This document shows positions 42,927-52,240 of a stretch of 64,000 nucleotides of DNA, piece by piece. Source of the stretch: Streptomyces mobaraensis (GTDB taxonomy: Bacteria; Actinomycetota; Actinomycetes; Streptomycetales; Streptomycetaceae); assembly GCF_020099395.1 (NCBI RefSeq), contig NZ_CP083590.1, positions 1 to 64,000 on the forward strand, written 5' to 3'. The position numbers and the translations under genes are program-made. Position 1 is the first letter of the stretch. Every line of letters begins with the position of its first letter. The notes beneath the pieces were generated by a model, which worked only from the letters and a program-made list of their open reading frames with translations, was not told the DNA's origin and ran no database searches.

Positions 42927-44147
42927 CTACCAGGTGACGAGGATCTCCGCCGGCATGATCGCCATGCGGTGGGGGTGCCAGGGCACCTCGGCGGCCGGGA
43001 CCGCCGGGCGGAGGTCCGGGAGGTGGTCGACGAGGACGCGGAACGCCGTGGCGGAGTGGCGGCGGACCAGGTGGGCGCCGGGGCAGTGGTGGCGGCCGTA
43101 GCCGAAGCGGAGGTGCGGGTTGGGCGAGCGGGACGGGTCGAAGGTCTCCGGGGCGGGGAAGGCGGCCGGGTCGTAGTTGACGGCGTCCAGGGAGAGCAGG
43201 ACGAGGTCGCCTTGTTTGAGGGACGCCGCGCCGAGTTCGGTGTCCCGGGTGACGTAGCGCGGGATCGCGTTGCCCAGCACGACGCTGTAGCGCAGCAGTT
43301 CCTCCACGCACTGGGGTGCCGTCTCCGGGTGCTCCCTCAGCGTCCTGAGCGCTTCGGGCCTCTGGAGGAGGTTGAATACCGCCACGCCCAGGAAGCTGGC
43401 GAAGTCCTCGTAGCCGCTGACGAAGAGGACGGCGACGATGTTCGACAACTGCCGGTCGGTCAGGCCCTGGTGGCGGGCGTTGAGGTCGGCGAGGCGGTCC
43501 GCCAGGCCGCGTGGCTCGCCCGGGCGGCGGGCGGCCATGTGCGCGTGCATGTGCCGGCGGATCTCCTCCCAGTTGCCGGCGAGTTCCTCGTCCGAGTACG
43601 TGACCATCGTCAGGTCGACGTCGGCGCGGGGGGCCAGGTACGCGCGGTCCTCGAAGGACAGCCCGAGCAGGCGCAGCATGCAGCGGGCGGCGACCCGTTC
43701 GGCGAAGTGCTGCTGGAGGTCGCCCGGCGCGCCCTCGCGCACCATGGCGTCCAGGCCCTCGCGGGTGGCCTCGGCGACCCACACGTCGGGCAGGTCGGGC
43801 TGGTCGCGGCCGAGGGCCTTGAGCACCTCGTCGCGCAGCCCGGCGTTCCGGAGGTGGTTCATGGCGTCCAGCAGTTCGGGCGCCAGGATGGGGGCGTCCT
43901 GGGCCGGGCTGTCGGCCTCGCCGAGGACGGAGCGGGCGAAGGCCCGGTCGCGCAGCACGTGGCGGGTGAGGTCGTAGCCGGTGACGAGCCACGCCTCGCC
44001 GCCGGAGTTGGTGCCGACGCGGGCCACCGGGCAGCGGCCGCGCAGTTCGGTGAGCTCGGGGGCGAGGCGGTCGCCCTTGGTGCTGAACGGGTAGCGCGGC
44101 AGCGGCTCTTCGCGCGGTCCGCTGAGGTCGGTGTGCGGTGTGGTCAC
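42927..44147 (-). CDS. Cytochrome P450, unusual I-helix
   Basis: A protein of 406 residues, no membrane anchor (bacterial class I type). The heme loop LRFGYGRHHCPGAHLVRR has the ligand cysteine, and EELLR is the ExxR motif. The I-helix reads FVSGYEDFASF: the usual AGxDT threonine is replaced by Asp, so oxygen activation may differ (as in peroxygenase-like or other atypical P450s). It is third in the operon after the A-T-R synthetase and another P450, 43 bases after the latter. The substrate is probably the synthetase product. Confidence 0.9.
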   Translation of the reverse strand: MTTPHTDLSGPREEPLPRYPFSTKGDRLAPELTELRGRCPVARVGTNSGGEAWLVTGYDLTRHVLRDRAFARSVLGEADSPAQDAPILAPELLDAMNHLRNAGLRDEVLKALGRDQPDLPDVWVAEATREGLDAMVREGAPGDLQQHFAERVAARCMLRLLGLSFEDRAYLAPRADVDLTMVTYSDEELAGNWEEIRRHMHAHMAARRPGEPRGLADRLADLNARHQGLTDRQLSNIVAVLFVSGYEDFASFLGVAVFNLLQRPEALRTLREHPETAPQCVEELLRYSVVLGNAIPRYVTRDTELGAASLKQGDLVLLSLDAVNYDPAAFPAPETFDPSRSPNPHLRFGYGRHHCPGAHLVRRHSATAFRVLVDHLPDLRPAVPAAEVPWHPHRMAIMPAEILVTW

Positions 44148-44190
44148 GGGGGTGGGGGCCTCTCTCGTCGGCGTGGGGGCGGTACGGGCG

Positions 44191-45420
44191 TCACCAGCGC
44201 ACCGGCAGCCGGGCCGGTGCGCGCAGCGGGGTCGTCTCGTCCCAGGGGAGCGAGGCGGCCGGCTCGGCCAGTTCGATGCCGGGGAGCCGCTCCAGCAGCA
44301 CCTCGACGGCGGTGGCGAGCTGGAGCCGGGTGAGGTGGCCGCCGGTGCAGGCGTGCGGGCCGTGCCCGAACGCCACGTGCGCGTTGGGCGAGCGGGCCGG
44401 GTCGAAGCGGTCGGGGTCGGTGAACGCCGCGGGGTCGCGGTTGGCCGACGCCGGGACGGGCACGACCGCGTCGCCCGCCCGGATGCGCTGCCCGTGCAGG
44501 GTGAAGTCCTCCCGGGCGACGAGGATGTTGATCGCGTTCATCAGCGGTACGTAGCGCAGCAGTTCCTCCACGGCGGCGGGGATCCGCGCGGGCTCCTCCC
44601 GCAGCCTCCGCAGCTCGTCGGGGTGGCCGAGCAGCACGAGGAGGGCATTGCCGGTGTGCTGGATGTTGGTCTTGTAGCCGGCCATGAGCATGGTGACGAC
44701 GAAGCTGACGACGTCGTCGCGCGTCAGGGTGCCGCCCGCCCGGCGGCTCTCCGCCAGCAGTATCCCGAGGTAGTCCTCACCCTCCCCCGCCCGCTCCCTG
44801 CGTGCGATGAGGTCGGACGCGTAGTCCTGGAGCGCGTACAGCGCGGCCAGCACCTCCTCCATCGTCAGCCCGGAGGCGCCGAGCAGGGCGAGGGTGTGCG
44901 GCAGGAAGACGTCGCGGTCCTCGTACGGCAGTCCGACGGTCTCGCACAGCACCCGCAGCGGGAGCGGTTCGACGTACGCGGGGACGAGGTCCGCCGTACC
45001 GTCCGGCGCCCCGGCCAGCATCGCGTCGAGGAGCTCCGCTGCGATGGCCCGGACCCGCGGGACCATGAACTCCAGCCTGCGGCGCCCGAACAGCGGGAGG
45101 ACGGTGCGGCGGACGCGCTCGTGGTGCTCGCCGGTCATCTCCAGGAAGGTGGGCAGGCACGGCGGTGGGGCGTCGGCGCCCTCGCGGGGCGGCCAGGCCG
45201 ACAGCAGCGGCCGGACGAGCCGGGGGTCGGCGAAGGCGGCGCGCACGTCCTCGTAGCGGCTGAGGAGCCAGCCCGTCTCGCCGTTGGGCAACTCGGCCTT
45301 GACGACGGGTTGTTCGGCGCGCAGCCGGGCGTAGGCGCACGGCGATCCGGCGCTGCCGGGCTCGGGGGCGGGAACCTTGATGACGGTCTCGACGGTGTCC
45401 ACGGCTTCGGTGTCGCTCAT
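44191..45420 (-). CDS. Cytochrome P450
   Basis: A protein of 409 residues. The heme loop VAFGHGPHACTGGHLTRLQL, the ExxR in EELLRY and the I-helix MLMAGYKTNIQ are clear. The acidic residue before the I-helix threonine is Lys, another departure from consensus. Its ATG overlaps the stop of the peptide synthetase gene (45417-45420), so both are made together. It probably hydroxylates or crosslinks the amino-acid-derived product; carrier-bound substrates are also possible. Confidence 0.92.
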   Translation of the reverse strand: MSDTEAVDTVETVIKVPAPEPGSAGSPCAYARLRAEQPVVKAELPNGETGWLLSRYEDVRAAFADPRLVRPLLSAWPPREGADAPPPCLPTFLEMTGEHHERVRRTVLPLFGRRRLEFMVPRVRAIAAELLDAMLAGAPDGTADLVPAYVEPLPLRVLCETVGLPYEDRDVFLPHTLALLGASGLTMEEVLAALYALQDYASDLIARRERAGEGEDYLGILLAESRRAGGTLTRDDVVSFVVTMLMAGYKTNIQHTGNALLVLLGHPDELRRLREEPARIPAAVEELLRYVPLMNAINILVAREDFTLHGQRIRAGDAVVPVPASANRDPAAFTDPDRFDPARSPNAHVAFGHGPHACTGGHLTRLQLATAVEVLLERLPGIELAEPAASLPWDETTPLRAPARLPVRW

Positions 45421-48400
45421 GCGGTCCCCTCCGAAGGGCTGGTCGCGGGGCGGGTGAGGTAGCCGGAGGTGTGGAAGTACTCCAGGTAGCGGTCGAGCAG
45501 GGTGGCGTCGACCGGCGGGCAGTCGAGCCCGCTGCCGGCCAGGGCCGCCTCGGCGTTGCGCCGCCCCAGCACGGGGAAGGTGTCCTGGAGGTACATCTCC
45601 TTGACGGACCGGTCCGTCGTGCGGCCGCGGTCGACGCACAGCGACACGAACGGGGCCGTGGCGGCCGTGGGATGCGCGGCGACATGGCGGACGAGGGCGG
45701 CGACCCACTCCTCGTAGGGCAGCGTCCGCAGGGTGTGGCCGGCGGCGCGCATCCGGTCCAGGACGTCCGAGAGCATCGCCGGGCGCGGGTTGGTGAGGTG
45801 GTAGACGCGGCCGTCGGCCGGCTCGTGGGTGGCGATGTGGACGAGGGCCGCGGCGAGGTGGTCCACCGGGACGAAGTCCATGGGCAGCGCGATGTCCGGG
45901 GCCAGTCCCGTGTCGGCGATCATCTTCAGCAGCGAGCAGATGGCCGTCTCGGTGTTGCACACGCCGTGCGCCGTGTCGCCCGTCACCTCGTACGGCCGGT
46001 GGACGGCCACCGGCAGGCCCTGTTCGGCGGCCTGCCGCAGCACGCCCTCGGCGACCCATTTGCTCTCGGCGTAGCCCATGGTCAGGGCGTCGGCGTGGTC
46101 CAGCGGCAGGTCCTCGTCCACCTCGCGCACCCCGGCCGCGCCGAAACCGGCGACGACGGCGACGGTGGAGACGAAGTGCACGGGGACGCGGCGGGGCGCG
46201 GCGAGGCGGACGATCTCCCGGGTGCCGTCGACGTTCGCGGCGCGCAACTCCTCGTATGGGTAGAGGAAGTTGACGTGGGCGCCGTTGTGGACGACGAGGT
46301 CCAGGGTGCGGGAGAGGTCGGCCGTGTGCGCGTCGGGCAGGCCGAGGGCGGGCTCGGTCAGGTCGCCGGGGAAGCACGCGACGCGCTGCCACGCGGCCTC
46401 GTCCGGGTGCAGCCCGTAGCGGGCGAGCGCGGTGCGCACCCGCCGTTCGGCGTGCGCCGGAGACGTCGCCCGTACCGGGCAGTGGACGCGCGCCCGCGTG
46501 GAGCGCAGCAGCCGGTCGAGGAGGAAGGCGCCGACGTACCCGGAGGCGCCGGTGAGCAGCACGTGCCGCGGATCGTGGGGGCGCGGGGCGGGGCCGGCGG
46601 CGGGCGGCAGGTCGAAGCCGAGCTCGGTCTCCTTGACGAAGTCGGCGGGCGGCGCGGCCGTTCCGGCGGTGCCGTGGCGCGCCTCGCGGACGGCCGCGGC
46701 GAACCCCTCCAGGGTGGGGGCGGCCAGCAGCGCCCGGACGAGGCCCGAACCGTGGGCGGCGTCCAGGCCCAGGACGGCGAGCGTGCGGGTGACGGTCTCG
46801 GAGGCGAGCAGGGAGTCGCCGCCGAGGTCGAAGAACCGGTCCTGGGCAGCGGGCCGGACGCGCAGGACCTGCTGCCACACCTCCGCGAGGACGCCGAGCA
46901 GGCCGTCCTCGGCCGGGAGGTCCTGCGCCGGACGGCCCTCCGTCGGACTGCCCTCCGTATGACTGCCCTCCGTAGGACGGGCCGCCCCCGCCGGCTCCGG
47001 GGCAGGGGCGGGGGCCGCGGCTTTCAGCCGGGCGCGGTCCACCTTGCCGCCGCTGGTCACCGGGAACCGGTCCAGCGGCACGAGCGCCGGAACGGCCTGC
47101 GCGGGCAGCCACCGCGCGCAGTACGCGCGCAGATCCGGTACGAACAGGGGCCGGCCGGCCTCGGCGGGGGTGACGTACGCGGTCAGCGCGCCCTCCTCGG
47201 CCTCGACGGCGGCCTCGCCTACCGCCGGATGGGCCCGCAACCGGGCCTCGACCTCGTCGAGTTCGACCCGTACGCCGCGCAGCTTCACCTGCCGGTCCAG
47301 CCGGCCGTGGTACTCCAGCAGGCCGTCGGCCGTCAGGACCGCCCGGTCGCCGGTCCGGTACAGCGGCCCGTCCGGCTCCACGGCGGGCAGGGTGACGAAC
47401 CGCTCGGCGGTCAGCGCCGCGTCGCCGAGGTAGCCGAGGGCCAGCCCGTCCCCGCCGACGTACAGCTCGCCCTCCTCGCCGGGCGCCGCCGGCGTGCCGT
47501 CCGGGCGCAGGACGTGGCAGGTGGAGGCGCCGAAGGGGCGGCCGAGGGGCACGTGCCCGGCGTCGTCGGGCAGCGGGCGCAGCACATGGGCGGTGGAGAC
47601 GACCGCGTTCTCGGTCGGGCCGTAGAAGTTGACGACGGTGGTGCCGGGGCAGGCCGCCAGGACGGCGTTGGCCAGGCGCGGGTCCATCGCCTCGCCGCCG
47701 GCCGACACGAACCGCAGCCCCGACAGGGCCTCCGGCCGGGTCCGGGCGAGGAGGTGGAACACGCTCGTCGTCAGGTACGCGACCGTGACCCGCCGGGTGC
47801 GCAGCAGGTCCTCCAGGGCGGCGGGCGAGAGGAGTTCGGCGCGGTCGGCGATGACCAGGCACGCCCCCGTGAGCAGCGCGCTCCAGATCTCTATCGTCGA
47901 GGCGTCGGAGGAGAGCCCGTAGGCGTGCAGGACCCGGTCGCCCGGTCCGGGCGGCGGCAGTTCGGGGTCGGAGAGCACGAGGCGGACGACGCCGCGGTGC
48001 GGTATCGCCACCGGTTTGGGGCGGCCGGTGGTGCCGGAGGTGAAGGCCACGTAGGCGGGGTCGGTCGGGGACGCGGTACGGGTGGGGCTTTCCGGGGTGG
48101 CCGCGGTCGTCTCCTCGACATCGTCGAGGCCGATGCTCACGCGTAAGCCGCGCACCGGGCGTTCACCGCCGGGCAGGGTGACCGCGGCGCGCAGCCCCGC
48201 GTCCTCCGCCATGGCCCGCAGCCGGGCCGGCGGCAGGTCCTCGTCCAGCGGGACGTACGCGCAGCCGGCCTTGAGGATGCCGAGCAGCGCCACCAGCGCT
48301 TCGAGGGAACGGCTGCCGCACACGCCCACCAGGTCGCCCGGTTCGACGCCGCGCGAGCGCAGGCGCGCCGCCAGGGCGTCGGAGCGGGCGTCGAGCCGGC

Positions 48401-48593
48401 CGTAGGTCAGGGTGCGCTCCCCGTGCCGGGCCGCGAGGGCGTCCGGGCGGGCGGCCGCCTGCGCCGCGAACAGCTCGGCTACGAGCCGGTCCCGCGGGTA
48501 GCCGGCCGGGGGTGCGGAGTCCGAGGTGTTCGAAGTGTCCGCGGTGGGCCGGGGCTGCGCGTGGGGGCGTAAGGAGACGTCTGTGTCGGTCAT
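45417..48593 (-). CDS. Single-module peptide synthetase A-T-R with reductive release
   Basis: A protein of 1058 residues. The adenylation domain (about 35-525) has YVAFTSGTTGRPK (181-193), D230 in LSSDASTIEIW indicating an amino acid substrate, FYGPTE (323), YRTGD (412) and Lys517. A Pro/Glu repeat linker (TEGSHTEGSPTEG, 541-553) precedes the carrier domain (Ser594 in DLGGDSLL). The thioester reductase domain (675-1058) has TGASGYVG and the Y841xxxK845 pair. There is no condensation domain, so one amino acid is activated and released as aldehyde or alcohol. Codons 8 (48570-48572) and 150 (48144-48146) are TTA, so expression needs bldA. Confidence 0.92.
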   Translation of the reverse strand: MTDTDVSLRPHAQPRPTADTSNTSDSAPPAGYPRDRLVAELFAAQAAARPDALAARHGERTLTYGRLDARSDALAARLRSRGVEPGDLVGVCGSRSLEALVALLGILKAGCAYVPLDEDLPPARLRAMAEDAGLRAAVTLPGGERPVRGLRVSIGLDDVEETTAATPESPTRTASPTDPAYVAFTSGTTGRPKPVAIPHRGVVRLVLSDPELPPPGPGDRVLHAYGLSSDASTIEIWSALLTGACLVIADRAELLSPAALEDLLRTRRVTVAYLTTSVFHLLARTRPEALSGLRFVSAGGEAMDPRLANAVLAACPGTTVVNFYGPTENAVVSTAHVLRPLPDDAGHVPLGRPFGASTCHVLRPDGTPAAPGEEGELYVGGDGLALGYLGDAALTAERFVTLPAVEPDGPLYRTGDRAVLTADGLLEYHGRLDRQVKLRGVRVELDEVEARLRAHPAVGEAAVEAEEGALTAYVTPAEAGRPLFVPDLRAYCARWLPAQAVPALVPLDRFPVTSGGKVDRARLKAAAPAPAPEPAGAARPTEGSHTEGSPTEGRPAQDLPAEDGLLGVLAEVWQQVLRVRPAAQDRFFDLGGDSLLASETVTRTLAVLGLDAAHGSGLVRALLAAPTLEGFAAAVREARHGTAGTAAPPADFVKETELGFDLPPAAGPAPRPHDPRHVLLTGASGYVGAFLLDRLLRSTRARVHCPVRATSPAHAERRVRTALARYGLHPDEAAWQRVACFPGDLTEPALGLPDAHTADLSRTLDLVVHNGAHVNFLYPYEELRAANVDGTREIVRLAAPRRVPVHFVSTVAVVAGFGAAGVREVDEDLPLDHADALTMGYAESKWVAEGVLRQAAEQGLPVAVHRPYEVTGDTAHGVCNTETAICSLLKMIADTGLAPDIALPMDFVPVDHLAAALVHIATHEPADGRVYHLTNPRPAMLSDVLDRMRAAGHTLRTLPYEEWVAALVRHVAAHPTAATAPFVSLCVDRGRTTDRSVKEMYLQDTFPVLGRRNAEAALAGSGLDCPPVDATLLDRYLEYFHTSGYLTRPATSPSEGTA

Positions 48594-48804
48594 GTGCGGG
48601 TGGGGTGTCCTTCCGGCTCGGGTGTGTGCGGTGTGCGATGTGCGGGTGTGCGGTGGGTCGGTTGCGGCGCACAGGAGCGCGGTGCGTCGGCTCTGTGCGG
48701 TGCGTGATTTCCGTGGTCGCTCGCGCGGTTCGGGGTCCGTGCTCCCGGACTCGTGCTCCCGGGTTCGCGCTCCCGGGTGCGGCGTTCCGCGTGCGCGGCG
48801 GTGG
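48594..48804. promoter_or_regulatory. Upstream region of the A-T-R operon
   Basis: The 211 bases upstream of the synthetase hold its promoter. They contain a TG-rich patch (48625-48665) and three 14-bp tandem copies of CGTGCTCCCGGRYT type (48738-48751, 48752-48765, 48766-48779). The tandem copies could be regulator sites or mere slippage products. Confidence 0.4.
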
Positions 48805-49293
48805 TCAGCCGGCGGCGGCCGACTCGTCCTCCGAAGCGCCGGCGAAGTCGGCCGCGAAAGCGGCGAAGTCGGCGGTGCGCCAGCGCTGCGGGCGCATGCG
48901 GAAGACGACGTCGTCCGTCAGCTGCGCCGCCGTGGCCGCCAGGTAGTCGCGGGCCTCGTCGGGGTCGAGGTAGCGGTGGGCGAGGGCCTCGCGCACGGCC
49001 GGGTCGATGGGGTCCTCCACCGCGGTGACGGGCCCCTCGACGCTGACGTAGCGGTACGGCCGCCGCTCGTCCTGCACGCAGAGGCTGAACCGCCCGGCGG
49101 CGCGCAGCAGTCGGGCCTTGACCGTCTCCCGGCCCGTCTCGACGACGACTTCGCCGCCCGGCTCGTACGCGTACCAGACGGGCACCACCAGGGGCGCTCG
49201 GTCACCGTCCCGGGGGTCGGTGACGCCCAGGATGCCGATGTGCGGGGCTGCGAGGAATTGTTCACGGGCGTCGTGCGGCATGGCGGGCAGCAT
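48805..49293 (-). CDS. FMN-binding pyridoxamine-5'-phosphate-oxidase-like protein
   Basis: A protein of 162 residues with the split-barrel pattern IGILGVTDPRDGDRAPLVVPVWYAYEPGG, RFSLCVQDERRPYRYVSVEGPVTAV and a C-terminal VVFRMRPQRWRTADF. The family binds FMN or F420 and reduces small substrates. ATG 49293 with AGAGGAG six bases upstream. An AT-rich stretch at 49375-49415 probably holds its promoter. Confidence 0.82.
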   Translation of the reverse strand: MLPAMPHDAREQFLAAPHIGILGVTDPRDGDRAPLVVPVWYAYEPGGEVVVETGRETVKARLLRAAGRFSLCVQDERRPYRYVSVEGPVTAVEDPIDPAVREALAHRYLDPDEARDYLAATAAQLTDDVVFRMRPQRWRTADFAAFAADFAGASEDESAAAG

Positions 49294-50459
49294 GAGGGCT
49301 CCTCTGCGGTGTGGGCGGGAAAGCGCCGTTTCACGGGCGGCTCCCCCGTGAAGGATCTTGGAAGCGAACGCATAACTCCCCGTGCCTATTGCCCTACAAA
49401 CTGATGTTTTGAGTCGTCTTGAGAGGCAGCGAGACAGGTGGGGCCGGTGTGTCAAGAGGGTGGAAGGGCCGGGCGTTACCGGCGGTTGATCAGGAAGAAG
49501 CGCCGGCCGGAGCGGTCGGCGCCGCTCGGCGCCCCGGGGGGCCGAAAGCAGACCCTGCGGCGGGCGGTGGCGGCATATCGACGTGCGGCAGCCGAGCCCG
49601 GGCCGGCCTATGGACGGAACGGCCTTCTCGGGACCGTACGGCACGGCCCGGCGGCGTCGGAGCGGGAACTCGGCCGGGCGGCCCCGCCCTTCACGGAGCA
49701 CTGAGCCGCCGGGGCCAGGACCGGGAAGCGAGGCCGACTTCACGTCACCTGATACGGCCCGGACGGGACGGGGGGCGCTCCGACCGGCGACACAGCGGGG
49801 CAGCGGAGCGGCGTGGCGGAGCGCCGTTCTGCCGCATCGCCCTTGCCTGCGGCAGAACGGCCGGGGCTCCCCGGCATGCCGCCACGTCGCACGTGTGGCG
49901 TGAGACGTGAGAGGGGTCGCGGAGGGTCTGGCGTGGGCTGGCGGTAGCCCGGAACCGTCCGGGAGTTACGCGCCGGGACGGCGGTGCCCGACACTCCCGC
50001 GCCGTCCGTGCGGCATGAGCCGGTCGCATGGCGCGGCGGGGTTGGCGGTGGCCCGCGATTCGTTCGGCAGCGGATGCCGTGATGGCGGCGGCGCCTGACC
50101 GTCGCATACCGCCGGTGCCGGCCGGCAGACATGGGGGCGCGGTCGGTGCCGGCTCCACGTCGCGCGTGTGGCATGAAAGGGGTCGCGTGGCGCGGCAGGG
50201 TGGGCGGTGGCCTGACATCGTGCGGCAGTTGATGCCGTGACGCAACGGCGTCTGACCGTCCCGTACCGCCGGTGCCGGTGCCGGTGCCAGCCAGCCAGCC
50301 AGCCAGCCAGCCAACCAGCAGGCAAGCATTGGGGCGCGGTCGGCGTCGGCTCGCGGGCGCGAACAGGCCGGCCGGGGGGCGGGAAGGGTTGCGGCCGTAC
50401 CGGCACCGCGCCCTTCCCGCCCCGGCCCGCTCCGCCACGGCCGTCTGCGTTCCGCCAGG
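49294..50459. other. 1.2-kb gene-free repeat region
   Basis: No convincing gene on either strand; the open minus-strand frames are repeats without motifs. Degenerate copies of a unit of roughly 120-190 bp start at 49892, 50008 and 50163, sharing words such as GCGTGGCGCGGC, GGCGGTGGCC, GATGCCGTGA and TACCGCCGGTGCCGG. A CCAG microsatellite lies at 50287-50318 (six perfect copies plus two near copies). The region may be a site of slippage or a regulatory array. Confidence 0.6.
50287..50318. repeat. CCAG microsatellite
   Basis: Six perfect CCAG tetramers run from 50287 to 50310 and are followed by CCAA and one more CCAG. It lies in a spacer, so length variation would not shift a coding frame. 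Confidence 0.9.
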
Positions 50460-51752
50460 TCAGGCGGACGGGAGTCGGCGCGCGTACGCCTTGCCGCCAC
50501 CGTCGAGGAGGGCGGTGGTGCCGGCGCCGTCCAGGGAGAGGGAGTTGGGCGCCCAGGAGATGTCCGTGGCGCCGCCGGTCGTGCTGATCCGCTCGATCTC
50601 GCCGGTCCGCAGGTCGCGCCGGAAGACGTCCACAGACTGGTTGGTGTCACCGGGCACCAGGTTGTCGGCGCCCGAGGCGAAGATCAGCCGACGGCCGTCG
50701 GCCGTCACGCTGCCGCGGTAGGCGTCGTGCACGGTCCGGGTGCCGGGCAGCGGTGGGGCGGCCTTCGTGGTGGTGCCGTGCCGCAGGTCGCGGACGTACA
50801 GCTCGACGTGCGAACCCTCCTCGTCCGTCCCGTTGGCCTCGAAGACGCGGAACGTGGCGTACCGCCCGTCGGGGCTCAGGTTGGCGTACGGGTGCGCGTC
50901 GCGCAGCACGCCCGCCGGGTCGACGGAGGCGCCCTGGATGCGGCCGGTGCGCGCGTCGTACACGTAGAACGGGAACGTGGGGCGCGGCCGTGGCGGCTTG
51001 GAACCGGTGGGGGCGGCGGTGGCGCCGCTCCGGTCACGGGGCAGCAGGTTGGTGGCCCGGGAGCGGAAGCCGATGGTGGCGCCGTCCGCGCTGATCACCG
51101 GGTCGGCGGAGGAGTTGTCGGCCCGGGAGCCGTCCGCGCCGGCCGTGACCAGCCGGGTGGTTCCCTTCCAGCGGTCGGTGACGTGGATGTCGCGCCCGTT
51201 GAGGGTGTACGCGACGTACCGGCCGTCCGCGCTGATGGCGGGGCTCTCGGCGCTCCCGTCGACGCTGACGAGCTCGGTGTGCCCGGTCCGGCGGTCCCGG
51301 ACGAAGACCCGGTAGCCGCCGTTCGCCGGCAGCCCGGGCAGGACGTCGGCCGCGTCGGACGCGAACGCCACGTACCGGCCGTCGCCGCTGATGGCCGCCT
51401 GGCTGGTGGACCCGTTCAGCTGCCCGCCGTCGTCGGCGAGGCTGACCCGCTCGGTCCGCCCGGCGCGCAGGTCTCGGACGAAGATGTCGTACAGGCGGTT
51501 GGTGTCGCCCTGGACGAGGTTCGACGCCATGGAGGTGAAGACGGCGTACCGGCCGTCCGCGCTCATCCCGCGCGCTTCCGACCAGTTGTCGGGCTGGGCG
51601 CCGTCGAGTCCGATGTCCACTTGGACGGTGTCCCCCGCTCGCGGGCCCGCGTGGGCGGGAAGCGCCGCCCCCGCCATCAGGGCCGCGGCCGCGAGGACCA
51701 GGCCCCCACGCGCCAGCGGCCGTCTCGCCCTGCCACTGTTCGTCCGTCTCAT
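50460..51752 (-). CDS. Secreted PD40 beta-propeller protein
   Basis: A protein of 430 residues. Residues 1-36 are a Sec signal (LARGGLVLAAAALMAGAALPAHA). The rest is a series of TolB/WD40-like PD40 repeats, seen as MSADGRYAVFTSMASNLV, ISGDGRYVAFASDAADVL, ISADGRYVAYTLNG and LSPDGRYATFRVFE. Between repeats the phrases DIFVRDLRAG, VFVRDRRTG and LYVRDLRHG recur. Function unknown; extracellular binding is likely. GGAGGACG precedes ATG 51752. Confidence 0.82.
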   Translation of the reverse strand: MRRTNSGRARRPLARGGLVLAAAALMAGAALPAHAGPRAGDTVQVDIGLDGAQPDNWSEARGMSADGRYAVFTSMASNLVQGDTNRLYDIFVRDLRAGRTERVSLADDGGQLNGSTSQAAISGDGRYVAFASDAADVLPGLPANGGYRVFVRDRRTGHTELVSVDGSAESPAISADGRYVAYTLNGRDIHVTDRWKGTTRLVTAGADGSRADNSSADPVISADGATIGFRSRATNLLPRDRSGATAAPTGSKPPRPRPTFPFYVYDARTGRIQGASVDPAGVLRDAHPYANLSPDGRYATFRVFEANGTDEEGSHVELYVRDLRHGTTTKAAPPLPGTRTVHDAYRGSVTADGRRLIFASGADNLVPGDTNQSVDVFRRDLRTGEIERISTTGGATDISWAPNSLSLDGAGTTALLDGGGKAYARRLPSA

Positions 51753-52240
51753 GGTGATCCGTCCTCCCCTGTGGTCGGGCCGGCCCGTCTCCGGCGCCGT
51801 CTCTTCGGCCAGGGAGAGCCAACCGGCGGCGGTCCGCCCGGTCAACGACACCGATCACCGACGGGCGGGAACCCGCCAACCGGACGTGCCGGCAAGGGAG
51901 ACGGCGCCGCTCTCCGGCCGGCTCTCCGCGGCCGGCTGGCGCGGGCCGGCCGGAGGCCGGACGCGACGGGGCGCGCCCGGGGTCTTGCGCGGTGACCGCT
52001 CGCCGTCGCGACGGTTCCGGACCACCGCCGGCCCGGCCGCGCCAGGCGACCGGGCTCATGCCGTGCGGTCGGCCCGGGACTGTCGGGCCCCCGGACCGCC
52101 GTCGTGTCCCCCGTAGCCCGCGGCGGGCCCACCGGCGCCGCCTCTGCTGGACGGCGGCCGCCGCAGGACACTGACGCTCCGGGGCGTCGATACCACCGGA
52201 GCGGGGGCGGGGGCGGGCGGCGCTGCGGCTACACGCCCGG
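51753..52240. other. Gene-free spacer
   Basis: Nothing coding is supported in these 490 bases. A small GGCGGG-AA-CCCGCC palindrome lies at 51864-51877, upstream of the secreted repeat protein, and could be an operator. GC-rich repeats after 52195 precede the DUF2252 gene end. Confidence 0.4.

Noticed and set aside
45471..48146. An 891-codon open frame on the + strand opposite the peptide synthetase
   Set aside because: It is a frame kept open by high third-position GC of the real gene on the minus strand. It has no ribosome binding site and only Gly/Arg/Val-rich low-complexity sequence.
50287..50318. Regular short repeats as a CRISPR array
   Set aside because: The unit is 4 bases without spacers, and no cas genes are present.
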